Shown: positions 54,290-64,000, numbered from the stretch's first letter. The stretch is 64,000 nucleotides of DNA from Micrasema longulum (GCA_022494885.1 JAGVSM010004256.1:186001-250000); one strand, 5' to 3'. Notes: generated by a model from the sequence alone, not told the origin. Program-made: numbers and translations.

Positions 54290-54530
54290 GGTTATATTCT
54301 TCTTCTTGTACCCATCAGGAGTCCCTGGCGTTGGCAATCACTTCTGAAAAGGCCTCTCAGTCTTGTGCTGCCTGGAACCACTCTTCCACGCATCTCACTC
54401 CGGTCCAGACTCATGTTGCGCAACCGAGACGTTTGCCTGCTAGGTCCACGTTGTCCCTCAATCTTGCCGATCAGCATAAGTTGGAGGATTTCATACTCAC
54501 CTTAGGGTTGTATAAAAAATATTATTTTGT
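54290..54530 (-). mobile_element. LINE C-terminal remnant
   Basis: The minus-strand frame 54477-54292 reads MLIGKIEGQRGPSRQTSRL, RNMSLDRSEMRGRVVPGSTR, LRGLFRSDCQRQGLLMGT. It resembles the basic tail of LINE ORF2 (IEGKRG..R....LRN...W). Decayed. Confidence 0.5.
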
Positions 54531-55566
54531 CTAGTTATGTTATGTTTTCTCTTAGCGTAGTCATCATGTACTCTTTAGGTTGATTCAAATTTTTTCTCTA
54601 GTGTAATTTTACAAGAGTAAGGTAAGTCAATCATTTCTTGTATTTTGATTCCGTGTACCTGGTCGACATACCCGCCACAGTTCTCCTTTTTGTTCTGCAA
54701 GTTCTAGGACCAACTATCACATGCACTCGCCTATCCCTAGGCTCCACAGATATGGTATTTAGTATGAGGACAAGGCTAATATATTTGGTTCTGGACTTGA
54801 TAGTTATAAAACGAGTCTGATTTCTTTTTTTTTCTCGCAAGATAATTCGTAAACTTTTTTTATATTTAAAAATATTTTGCTTTTTTGCTTTTTCATATTT
54901 ATGTTACTATTTGTTACTATTGTTATAGTTATGTAATTTTATCATTTTTTCTTATGTATTTTTTTTTTTCATATTTACGTTCAATATTTGTTGAAGGTAA
55001 TTTATGCCGTTTATGTAAAAATAAATAAATTAATAAACATATCTCACAGAATAATTATATTTCGTGGACTCTAGAATTTTATTAAAACTGCGTACTTATC
55101 GTACGTGCGATATTATTACTTACCCTTACGTGTACGGGTAGCGAGTGTACATATATTGTACATACGCACGCATATACATATGAATAGCTACGGCCCTGAA
55201 ATTCTCCTTTCAGCAAAGGATGGGTGGTGAAACCGCTGAATGGATACGCAACACATGTTAGTGGACTACATAGAAACTGAAAACGACCGCAATCAATCGT
55301 CCTTTTCTAACTACCCCCAAGAAAAGCAACCTTAGCTAGAGCGAAATATATTTTGATATCATTTCACTGAACGCAATGCTCCATAAAATTTATTTTATTA
55401 TGTATTATTTGTTTTATACGCGAAGTTAACAATATATTTACACTCATTTATATCAAAGAAATAAATAAAAAAAAAACTAAAATTACAAACATTTTGTTTT
55501 TGAAAAGCTCTAAATTTTGGTTATCTAAGAAATTAAAAACACGTTTCTTTTATTACTTTTATTTAT
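54531..55566. other. No recognised gene
   Basis: AT-rich, with a short self-complementary stretch CTTACCCTTACGTGTACGGG at 55120-55139. The patch 55140-55330 is a little richer in GC, with no coding evidence. Confidence 0.3.
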
Positions 55567-55708
55567 CATCATTCCCTTACCCGCACTCAATGGTTCATAT
55601 GGCACTGCAACCGTACACTAATCACAGCTTATCTAATTTGTTACACACATGAAAGCGAGATGATCAGTATTTTGCTTCAAGTTCAGAGACCATGAAATGT
55701 TGCATAGC
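55567..55708 (-). repeat. SINE family 3 body fragment
   Basis: CATTCCCTTACCCGCACTC, ATGGTTCATATGGCACTGC, AGATGATCAGTATTTTGCTT and TTCAGAGACCATGAAATG are the inverted body, strongly diverged. Confidence 0.5.
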
Positions 55709-55734
55709 GATTGATTAAAAGGTTGGAATTGACT

Positions 55735-55870
55735 TTAATATAGGCAAAATGGTGAATGTTACACAGTACGTAAAGTGGCCACTTAAACCAGCCATTGACA
55801 GGTCATAAGCCCTGTAGATGCCTAGACTTCTATATTACCTTCTCTTTGATGTTCTTCATCTATGTTGTAA
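55735..55870 (-). repeat. MITE family A, one arm
   Basis: GTGAATGTTACACAGTACG, TAAAGTGGCCACTTAAACCA, GGTCATAAGCCCTGTAGATG and CCTAGACTTCTATATTACC match the right arm of 59631-59948. Confidence 0.6.
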
Positions 55871-55975
55871 AATGGTAATAATACTACGCTTTACTAGAAT
55901 AAACGCCAATTTTCGGCACAGAACTGAACTGAATTACCTAAATAATTTCCCCTAATACCACGTGAGTGAAGCCGC

Positions 55976-56136
55976 GGGCCTTACTTGTAAACCTGGTATA
56001 AAGTTACGCCTAGACATAGTAAAATAGGGATGGGAATAACATCCTTATTCTGCCACTATAATAAGGGGGGTATTCCCACCAGTATTTTGACACTATGCCT
56101 AAGCGTAACTTTATGCCAAGATTAAGGTTAAGGCCC
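55976..56136. repeat. Foldback MITE family B, copy 2
   Basis: GGGCCTTACTTGTAAACCTG, GTATAAAGTTACGCCTAGAC and GGGATGGGAATAAC on the left; GTATTCCCACC, CACTATGCCTAAGCGTAACT, TTATGCCAAG and TTAAGGCCC on the right. Together with 10154-10311, this defines GGGCCTTA...TAAGGCCC ends and a length near 160 bp. Confidence 0.75.
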
Positions 56137-56775
56137 AAAATGAATTAAATCGTACATTGTACTTATGTACTTATATTTTGCATTTAAATTATTATATAAC
56201 TAACAATTATAACATTTAATTGGTGATAGTAAATACTGCAGAAAAATCTCGCACAATTAAGCCTTAAAGAATTAAAACATTAAAAAAATATTAAAATAAC
56301 TGTATACATTGTCTTAAGTTTCTTGTATGACATTATAAGTCTTGTAAACTTAGCTCAAAGTAGGAGGATTTCCACTGAGAGCGAAGATAATATTTTCTAC
56401 CAAAGCGTACACAAACTTTTGAGAAAATACTTCAAATGTTTTATACTTTATAAGTTTGTCATTCTGCAATCAAGATTATTAAACGACCAGAAGCTTTCCA
56501 ACCAATGAACCTAAACTTTGACTAAGTTTCTACTTAATTTGAACCCAAATAGGATATGAACCACTTTAAACGACCTCCAATAACATTAGCTTAATTAGAA
56601 ATAAAGTTTAGTAATATATAGGCTGGGTTGTTTGGTCGTTTTCCCGTGTCCGTGCGGAATAAGATATGTGTACAAAATAGAACCTGAAGGCTAAAAGAGT
56701 ATTTCCGACTATTCTTCCTCGAAATTTTTGAAAGAGGAAATCGCGCAGAGATTAGTCATTCTCGGGGTTTATTAA
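56137..56775. other. No recognised feature
   Basis: AT-rich sequence; the plus-strand 61-codon frame at 56323 has no motif. Confidence 0.35.
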
Positions 56776-57005
56776 TAAGCGCGTTTGTCTGCGATGCTAG
56801 AGGTCCCGGGTTTAATTCCTGGCAAGGTCGACGTGAATTATTTATTTCGAAGATGGTTTGACCCTACAACATTTCATCGTCATAAGGATATTTGCACCTG
56901 ATAGTGTAAAGAGCACTGCGTTATTAAACTAAATGCAGCCTTAAGCGATTATCTGTTACACTTAGAAAAAGATCAGTATTACGGGACAGTAAAATATCAT
57001 AGCGT
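56776..57005 (+). mobile_element. SINE family 3, head plus body, diverged
   Basis: TTAATAAGCGCGTTTGTCTG, GAGGTCCCGGGTTTAATTCC, TGGCAAGGTCGACGTGAATT, then CACCTGATAGTGTAAAGAGC and AGATCAGTATTACGGGACAG. The B box is GGTTTAATTCC, two bases off consensus. Confidence 0.55.
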
Positions 57006-57030
57006 AATCCACCTTTATTATATTAACATA

Positions 57031-57095
57031 TATTTCATATCGACCTTGCTAGAAATTAAAAAGAAGATCTCAAGCACGGTAGGCGAAACCACAAA
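57031..57095 (-). repeat. tRNA-like SINE head scrap (family 3)
   Basis: Minus strand: GGTTTCGCCTACCGTGCTTG, AGATCTTC, TTTCTAGCAAGGTCGATATG. Confidence 0.35.
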
Positions 57096-57849
57096 CTTGA
57101 ATTGACGATCGGATTTAACTTAATAATATCTTATATACATTCATACATATTTTGAAGGTATTAAATTTAGGGAAAGGTATTCTAAGAAGCAACCCCTCCA
57201 TCAGTCAATGCCATCCTGTAGTGTAATCTCGCCCTTGGGGACCTTATTTAAGGGCTGAAAATGGCTCGCCCCAAAACGCAAAGTTGGTGATTGATGTAGG
57301 TGTTCATTGTAGGCTTGTAAATAAACGGAATGAAACTTGTTGTACCGTGAAAAAACTGTCATTGGCATTGAAAAGACCTTTATGTTCAGGGGCACTAAAA
57401 ATATTGTGGGAAAACGACTTTGAATTGGGGAGTAAAGAAGGTATAGGGGTGAAATTGATTTATATGGATACAGCTATATATCAAATGTAATGAATTCTTA
57501 CCATTTTACATGCCAGTATAAATGGCAACTTTTGAAGAAGATTAATGAAAACGAATGGCCGAGGGAATCAGATTATCGAAGAAGAGCCGCTGTAGTCGGC
57601 ACGAGGAAAATAATCATTTTATAAGCGATTACATTCATAACTGAAACTGTGCAATTAACAATATTTTATTAAATATTTATTTATACAAACAATGTTCAAC
57701 TTAAATCCCTTTCATATAAATTTGTATTTTAGGCTTTTTGTAAGTTTGAAAGAAAACTTTGTGAATAAAAACAAATAATGTTTTCATCTTAATTTATATA
57801 TTTTATGTATTCATCTTTTGGCACAACTTTGTTTGAACATTAGGGGGTT
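57096..57849. other. No recognised gene
   Basis: Opposed frames of 64 and 68 codons at 57200-57490 overlap in a GC-richer patch (57220-57450), without motif or splice support. Confidence 0.3.
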
Positions 57850-58260
57850 TATTTCCAGGCGGAAGTTTCTTCCTACCAACAAATAAAACAAGTGTTTTTT
57901 TTTGTTTAAGTACGCACGGGTAAAAATAAATGTGGCTAAAATAGCCCTAGCGATTACATCAAAAAAATATTTCGATACTAGTATTCAATAGGAAATAGAA
58001 AATCAATGAATAGGAAGAAAGGAGTGTTTAAGGAAAAGATACGATATGATTTTTTCAGACCTGATTTAAACAGGGACGCTGAGGAAACATCTCTGATGGT
58101 GGATGGGAAATGATTCCACAGTCGAGTTGTAAGTTTGCAAAAGATATGGAATAAAAAGAGTGCACTGAGAATGTGCACGAATAGGTAAATCCATGGTCTG
58201 ATTAGACCACAGCCCATCTCGAATTCGTTTGTTGAATTTTTTGTATTTAACTTACAATGA
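57850..58260 (-). mobile_element. LINE C-terminus (CR1-like) with 3' hairpin
   Basis: The minus-strand frame 58217-57978 contains KLTTRLWNHFPSTIRDVSS, ASLFKSGLKKSY. This LWN.LP..IR....L..FK..L block is the end of CR1/jockey ORF2. The 3' UTR reads on the minus strand TTGGTAGGAAGAAACTTCCG, CCTGGAAATAAACCCCC. The hairpin TTCC/GGAA is at 57853-57864. Confidence 0.7.
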
Positions 58261-58599
58261 AATTTTCACCTGTCAGTAAATGTCATTTTGTGTATTGCGT
58301 TGAATTCATTAAAAACGATGTAACAATGACTCATTTCTATTTAAACAACCAGTAAAATCGCAAAATGAAAATGTTACGTATAAGTACATTTTTCGATATC
58401 AATTCTGTATATTTTTTAATGGAAATATATTTTTTGTTATTTGCACTATTCAGCCTTTTTATTATTTTAAGCCAATCGACAAGCTTATGAAAACCCTAAT
58501 GGATTTGTATATTTACATACAATAAATTGATGGAATTTAACCTAAACAATCTTAGAAATTATTCAAAAGTACAGTCATGGCATGATCTAGGCAGACGTT

Positions 58600-58775
58600 T
58601 ATTTATTTATTTTATTTATTCGTACAAAGATTCATATTACAAAAAAAAATAACGTTTCCCTCACTCCATGAGGCCAAGAGCCCCATGTTGAGTTGGGATA
58701 CAACATAATCGAAAGTGAAAGCATGCATATTATTAAAGAATACTACAAACAAAAATTATAACACGAACATAAATT
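58600..58775 (-). repeat. 3'-end family F, inverted copy
   Basis: TTTATTTATTTTATTTATTC, CCTCACTCCATGAGGCC, AAGAGCCCCATGTTGAGTTG, GGATACAACATAATCGAAAG. Compare 17815 (plus strand) and 60185 (minus strand). Confidence 0.55.
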
Positions 58776-59270
58776 TTAATAAAAACATCTGGGCAACACG
58801 ATTTATAGTATACTATTTAAAAATCTATGCAATTGTAGAGTTGTAACAACGCTTGCTTCTTGAATGCTTGCCTCAAGATTATGATCGTTATTATGTTAAC
58901 TTTATTATTGTTTATTTTTTCTAATGACAACAAGTACTTCTGACGATATTAAAAAAAAAAAAAAAGGAAACGGCGTTTAAATTTTTAATGGATAACATGC
59001 AACACAAATAAAATAAAATAAAGTGTCTCGAAGCTTCTATATGACAATCGCATAAATGTTTATCTGAAATCGTTTAATTCAAGCTGTAAATAAGATAAGC
59101 TAATTAGCTATTTGGTTTAAAATGTTAGAGGGTACGCTCGATCATTATTTGATATCAAAGCGACCGCGACCTTTGTAATTCGAGATAAAAAGTACATAAA
59201 AAGGTTTTTTCCAATTTTTTAATCCTTTACAAACATGCTGAAATCCTACAGAGCACTTAAACGTTGATTC
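58776..59270. other. No recognised feature
   Basis: AT-rich DNA leading into the CpG-rich island. Confidence 0.35.
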
Positions 59271-59274
59271 ATGT

Positions 59275-59460
59275 GGCAGGCCGTATATAAACCCGGGCTG
59301 AATTTCCTCCAGAACCTTCCGGGAAGCCGCGCTTCCTGAAAAGCGAGGACTTTAGCAACTCCCTCGGCGGCCGCCAGATGTCTCTAGTGCGCTCCGAGCA
59401 GTTATCTCCGCTAATGAGACTCGAGCGCCGCGGCCGCCCAGCGAACTAAAATCTTACCAT
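59275..59460 (+). promoter_or_regulatory. CpG-rich island with TATA box, possible promoter and 5' exon
   Basis: An abrupt GC- and CpG-rich island (GCGGCCGCC, CGCCGCGGCCGCCC) in AT-rich DNA, unlike any repeat in the window. TATATAA lies at 59284-59290 and the STAT-type palindrome TTCCGGGAA at 59317-59325, where a start site about 30 bp downstream of the TATA box would fall. An ATG at 59378 opens a 23-codon frame (MSLVRSEQLSPLMRLERRG, RPAN-stop at 59447-59449). A minus-strand frame is also open. No splice donor of good quality follows, so the gene served, if any, is unknown. Confidence 0.35.
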
Positions 59461-59630
59461 AGATAGGCTAAAATATTATTTGGTACACTCGTTCCAAACA
59501 AAAAGGGAGTAACAAACATTTAAAAAGTTTCGAGAATATTTAGGTTTTATGTATTTGGTATTTTTTTACCGTACATTACCAATTACCAAAACAATTATTT
59601 TTTAAATAATTAAATATGTTAACAAATTAC

Positions 59631-59948
59631 AACAGGGATGGAGAATACCTTAACTAAGGGAAAATGGAAGTCTAGGCATTTACAGGGCTTATGACCTGTC
59701 ATTGGCTGGTTTAAGTGACCACTTTACACACTGTGCAACATTCACCATTTTGACCATGTTTGAACATCCATAATTCTTCAATTCTTCCATTTGTTGATTT
59801 TAGTGAAGTTAAAGAGCTGAAACCTTTATTGTTGTGAATGTTGCACAGTGTGTAAAGTGGCCACTTAAACCAGCCAATGACTGGTCATAAGCCCTGTAAA
59901 TGCCTAGACTTCCATATTCCCTTAGTTAAGGTATTCTCCATCCCTGTT
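59631..59948. repeat. MITE family A, long-arm foldback (best copy)
   Basis: The left arm 59631-59745 starts AACAGGGATGGAGAATACC and contains GGAAGTCTAGGCATTTACAG and GGCTGGTTTAAGTGACCACT, ending CAACATTCAC. It is repeated inverted at 59834-59948 with about three mismatches in 115 bp. The ~88-bp spacer has CCATGTTTGAACATCC and AAGAGCTGAAACCTTTATT. The closeness of the arms implies a recent origin or gene conversion. Non-coding; the transcript would be a near-perfect hairpin. Confidence 0.85.
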
Positions 59949-60184
59949 GTTATTCGTTAATCTTAATGACTCCCGAGGGGGTGAAATCCAGTATTTTGTC
60001 TACGAACATTTGGACAAGCTCAAATATTGTCATTTAATATGTACTTATTAGAAATATAGAAATATTAATATTATTTTATCATATGGCATTAAAAAACACA
60101 TGTTTTAATTTTTGATAGATACCTTCTTTTAACTTGGATGGTCAGTACAGTTTAAGTAACTTTAATATTTATATATATTTTTTT

Positions 60185-60332
60185 ATTATTTATTAATTCA
60201 TACAAATACATATATATACATTACAAAAATAATAATAACTTATCCCAAACTCTATGAGGCCAAAAGCCCTGTGTTGAGTTGGGATACAACATAATGGAAA
60301 GTGGAAGCATGTACATTATTGAATAATAGAAA
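60185..60332 (-). repeat. 3'-end family F, second inverted copy
   Basis: TTTTTTATTATTTATTAATT, AACTCTATGAGGCCAAAAGC, CCTGTGTTGAGTTGGGATAC, AACATAATGGAAAGTGG. Close to the copy at 58600. Confidence 0.55.
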
Positions 60333-60789
60333 AATTAAAAAATATTACATAAACATATATAATGTTAGCAACGTTTACCAATTTATTCATCTATAAATTT
60401 ACAAACCTACTACCTACTTATTCCGGAACATTTTACGTTGAATAAAAGACCAGTGTATAAATTTTGATCGAATTTTCTGTGTGAAAAATTTAATAATATT
60501 CGAATGCAAATATATTTTAAACAAGTTTAATTACATGTTAATGACAAGGCTAAAATTTTGAATAATCTGCCGGTTTGATGTTTATGCTTTTATTGTGGAA
60601 AGGGTGCTATTTAGGGAAGTTAAGAAATTACTCCAACTGCAGACTAAAATAAAAAAAATGAAAAAATTATTGGGATTTTTTAAAAGTTTACCGTGAGGAA
60701 TTTTCTTCCGATGTTTCGCGGTCTGGCCCTGAAACACCTTGTATAGTTATTGCTAATTATTTAGCGCCCTTTTTTTTACTAAGTTTATC

Positions 60790-61978
60790 TCGTTCATTAT
60801 TAGTCACATCGGATTATACGATACGGCGTTGTAAAGGTGTAAGCTTTGTTGACAGTATTGCGCTTGGTCGGTTCAGTCGCGAACTATCGTGCGTCGAGTA
60901 TGGAGGTCTTAAAGGAAGAAATTCGCCATATTTTACATTTTTACTACCTGAAAGGGAAAAACGCGTCGAAAGCGTCCGAAAAAAATTGTGATGTATACGG
61001 GGCCGATACTCTTTTGGTTTGTGCTGCACAACAGCGGTTCGAGTGATTTCTTTCTGGTGTAGTTGAGGTGAATGATGCACTACGCTCTGGGTGGCCTTTC
61101 GTCGAAAATGTCGATAAAATAATGGAAAACATCAAGATAAACCGTCATGTTAGCAGTCGTAACATCGCTCAAGAGCTTAATATCAATCATAAAACCGTTT
61201 TAAACCATTTGCAGAAGGCTGGATTAAAAAATAAACTCAATGTTTGGGTGCCACGCGAGCTGACGCAAAAAAACCTCATGGACCGAGTTTCCATCTGCGA
61301 ACCGCAACAAAATCGACCCATTTCTGAAGCGGATGGAGACTGATGATGAAAAGTGGGTCACTTACGACAATTTCAAGCGACAGAAATCGTGGTCGAAAGC
61401 CGACCGTGGCCAAGCCAGGACTGACAGCCAGAAAGGTGTTTCTGTGTGTTTGGTGGGATTGGTAGGGAATACTCTATTATGAGCTGCTCTCCTATGGCCA
61501 AACGCTCAATTCTGCCTTCTACTGTAAACAATTCGACCGTGTAAAGCAGGCGATCGAACAGAAGCTGCCAGAATTGGTAAATAGGAGAGGAATCGTGTTT
61601 CATAGGGACAACGCCAGGCCGCACACATCTTTGATGACGCCTCAGAAGCTCCGGGAGCTCGGATGGGAAGTTTTAATGCATCCACCTTATAGCCCGAACC
61701 TGGCACCAAGTGATTACTACCTGTTTGTGTCTATGGCAAACGCGCTTGGGGGTACAAATTTGGCCTCAATAGATGCCTGTGAAAATAGGCTGTCCAAGTT
61801 TTTTGCCAATAGGGACAAAGGCTTCTACGAGAAGGGCATTATGAAGTTGGATTCTCGTTGTAAACAAGTTATCAAATAGAACAGCGCATATTTGACTTAA
61901 ATAAGATTATTGTAATACTTTTTATAAAGCATTGAAATAAAGCGTAAAATACGAAACTACTTTGTCCCCAACCTATTA
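60790..61978 (+). pseudogene. mariner transposon, DD34D transposase pseudogene
   Basis: The leader (TTGACAGTATTGCGCTTGG) and ATG at 60900 start MEVLKEEIRHILHFYYLKGK, interrupted near 61045. A second frame has the HTH region (VSSRNIAQELNINHKTVLNH) and WVPRELTQKNLMDR, the mariner WVPHEL site. A third has DEKWVTYDNFKRQKSWSK with the first catalytic Asp. A fourth, 61574-61879, has VFHRDNARPHTS (second Asp) and YSPNLAPSDYYLF (third Asp), with 34 residues between the last two. The inverted terminal repeat is seen at the 3' side (CTACTTTGTCCCCAACCTA at 61957-61975); the 5' one is missing. Usual transposases are about 345 residues. At least three frameshifts make it dead. Confidence 0.9.
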
Positions 61979-62339
61979 TATCATATAGATTTAATATTTT
62001 GTTTAACCCTGTTTCTTAATCTAGGGCATGCTAAGCTTTACACCAATGAGATTTCCAATCGTTTGTTATGTGTACTACCAACTACCGGTGGGACTGGGTA
62101 GGTACTGAAGGCGGACGTAATGCCATTAGGATGATATGTTAATCGCGTTAGTGTGCACGCGATGGTACAAAGTACAGGAAAAAAGAAAATAGTTAGTTTA
62201 GTATTAATATCCTGTATTTACTGAAATTTGATTAATTATCATTTTTCTATGGCTATTTGTTTTATTGAAACTTTCTCCTACCAAACTCTTTACGCGATCA
62301 CACTTCCTACACATTTCTTGTTTTACAATAATTGTCAAT
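61979..62339. other. No recognised feature
   Basis: A GC-richer stretch at 62080-62165 shows no coding or repeat signature. Confidence 0.3.
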
Positions 62340-63085
62340 CTCTAAAATGTATGACGTATGTATGTCTGGAGAGCGAATTGGGGATGAACGAAAGTAAGTC
62401 AAATGTGATGGTATTTGAAAGGTGAAGTGAGGTTACTGATGCATAATAAATGTAAACAACGAGTGTCATCTGAAAAGTATGTTTTCAAGAGATGGAAGGG
62501 TAGAAAAAAGGAGAGTGAATGCAAGTAACGAAATAAACTACGCACTAAGCACAGTAATTGCCAATAAAAATATGTCAATCGAGGCTTAACTGGCAGTGCA
62601 CAACGGAGTTTTAGTCCCAACACTTATGTATAGAAGCGAAAAATGGAACTGGCAGAGGAAGGATAAAAGCGGAGTGAACGTGGTCAAAATACGATCTCTT
62701 ATACGAATACGTGGGAAATCAATGTATGACAGGGTTACGTATAATGAAACCAGGCGAGAGTAAAAATTTGATTCAGGTATAATTAATAAGATTAAGAAAG
62801 GGTCTCTGAGATAGTTTGGTCATGTAGAACGAATGGATGACAAAAGAATGGTAAAACAGGTATACATGGCGAGAATAAATGGTAACGTGGGGCGAGGACG
62901 ACCAGGGAAGACAGAAGAAAATCTTAAGTCTGGTCATGTCAAAAGCAGGCAGAACCGAAGGGCACATATGACAAGATGTATGAATGGACAAAGCTAGGAA
63001 TATATGCCAGGATAGACGTGTGTGGCGGTCCATCATCTCTGCGACCCAACGGGGAAATGGCGTGATGGTAGAAGTAGTTAAACAT
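62340..63085 (+). mobile_element. LINE (RTE-like family H), copy 3, longest but decayed
   Basis: It starts further upstream than the other two: LGMNESKSNVMVFER at 62380-62424 is the post-RT KSKVMVFER block. Then come, in shifted frames, IRGKSMYDRVT, VERMDDKRMVKQVYMARING, NVGRGRPGK, LKSGHVKSRQNRRAHMTRCM and CQDRRVWRSIISA. It ends GGCGTGATGGTAGAAGTAG. Many frameshifts, stops and small deletions. Confidence 0.8.
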
Positions 63086-63244
63086 GATTCAAATATAAAT
63101 GTTTGTTTTTCTTCAGTTCTATTTGTACATGTACAAGCCCTGTCTGCTCACCATTTGCAAACATCTCTAAAATCGATACTAACCTTGACCAACTCGTCAG
63201 TGTTACAGTGTTTTAGGTTGGTTAAAAGATATCGATAAATGTTA

Positions 63245-63615
63245 TTAAATATTTGTATATAACCACTTACCGAGTTTTCTACGTCACCCGGTTTCATCAG
63301 GACACTTAGTACCTACACGTACATGCTCATTTCATTACATACCTTTACAAAAACATAAAACCAACGTGCTGATATAACACATTATGTTAGAAGCTAACAC
63401 CGACATCCATTGATTATAATTTTTAAATGTTCAATTATTGCACGTTGGTATCAGCTATAAATAATTTATTATTATTATTATATTAATGAATAATATCCGT
63501 TGCAACTACTATCATGAAAGTGTAATGTGTAATTAGTGTCCTGATGAAGAGATTAGTACTCCTTAAAACCGGTAGACATATAAAAGCGACTAAGTGGCTA
63601 TACAAAAATATTTAC
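63245..63615. repeat. Foldback element with hammerhead-like arms, copy 4
   Basis: The outer arms AAATATTTGTATATAACCAC, TTACCGAGTTTTCTACGTC, ACCCGGTTTCATCAGGACAC (left) and, inverted, CCACTTAGTCGCTTTTATAT, GTCTACCGGTTTT, CATCAGGACACTAATTAC (right). The right arm contains a perfect CTGATGA at 63541-63547 followed by GAGATTAGTACTC and AAAACCGG. The arms correspond to those at 22881-23150 but are more diverged, and the spacer is about 200 bp. Confidence 0.6.
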
Positions 63616-64000
63616 TAACGTTTATGGAAATGTTTGACTACAAAACTAAGGCTTTAAATATGAACAATAAAATATATCTCATCATAGCGATAATCTCGTC
63701 TGGGTACAAACATAACATTAAAAAAATTTCGAAATCATATTTTTTTTGTATTCCGAGTAAAATGTAGTTTCAGATGCGCATCAATATTTTCAAAATTTAA
63801 ATTGCCTCACCCACAAAGACGATATTACCTTGAATTTTGAATCAAATATATAAAGACAACCCCTTTATTTATTATTACATACCTGGGTGTTATATAAATA
63901 GTCCTTATGTATTTTAAATTACCAACACGCAATTTGATGATAGCAAAACGAGGCAGCGCATAATTTTAAACAAATACTGATGAAGGTCCCCCAAATAGTC

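Noticed and set aside
3468..59948. CRISPR-like spaced repeats
   Set aside because: Family A pieces are dispersed, inverted and of varying length; there are no regular spacers, and the genome is eukaryotic.

Overview
The window looks like arthropod, most probably insect, nuclear DNA. It is AT-rich with short GC-rich islands. It holds several non-LTR retrotransposon (LINE) lineages with simple-repeat tails, a mariner, hAT remnants, foldback MITEs and at least four tRNA-derived SINE-like families. There are no bacterial or organellar signatures. Species cannot be assigned from the sequence. Conserved host coding DNA is very sparse, and most of the 64 kb is intronic or intergenic DNA built from nested, decayed mobile elements.

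Host gene (minus strand, about 0.7-14.2 kb). Two GC-rich blocks at 4315-4596 and 705-1024 have good splice sites on the minus strand, matching phase (0 to 0) and continuous coding sense. They encode a Ser/Gly/Pro-rich, scaffold-like protein with a Tyr-rich patch. A third block at 13857-14054 opens with an ATG, ends at a GTAAGT donor in phase 0, and fits as an upstream coding exon. I could not name the gene. Its introns (3.3 kb and 9.3 kb) are full of transposon debris, and one LINE fragment ends 22 bp from a splice acceptor. A 79-bp exon candidate (22507-22585) and a CpG-rich TATA-containing island (59284-59460) are the other places where host function is plausible.

Mobile elements. (1) LINEs: a reverse transcriptase with intact motifs A-C but a frameshift at 31.9-33.2 kb; a decayed jockey/CR1-type element at 18.9-21.4 kb; R1-type C-termini at 0.2, 3.1 and 45.4 kb; three copies of an RTE-like C-terminus with (TAG)n tails at 23.3, 47.6 and 62.4 kb; and many 3' ends. 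(2) DNA elements: a broken DD34D mariner at 60.8-62.0 kb, a hAT transposase remnant at 40.6-41.0 kb, a non-autonomous hAT-like element at 37.0-37.9 kb, and foldback MITEs. (3) tRNA-derived SINE-like repeats, often nested. (4) A probable gypsy-type LTR at 50.2-50.6 kb.

Most interesting structures: foldback repeats whose arms or centre carry GATGA-hairpin-GAAACCGGT modules resembling hammerhead ribozyme cores (22.9, 25.2, 36.2 and 63.3 kb), and a small 3'-end hairpin recurring at six LINE 3' ends with changed but still paired stems.
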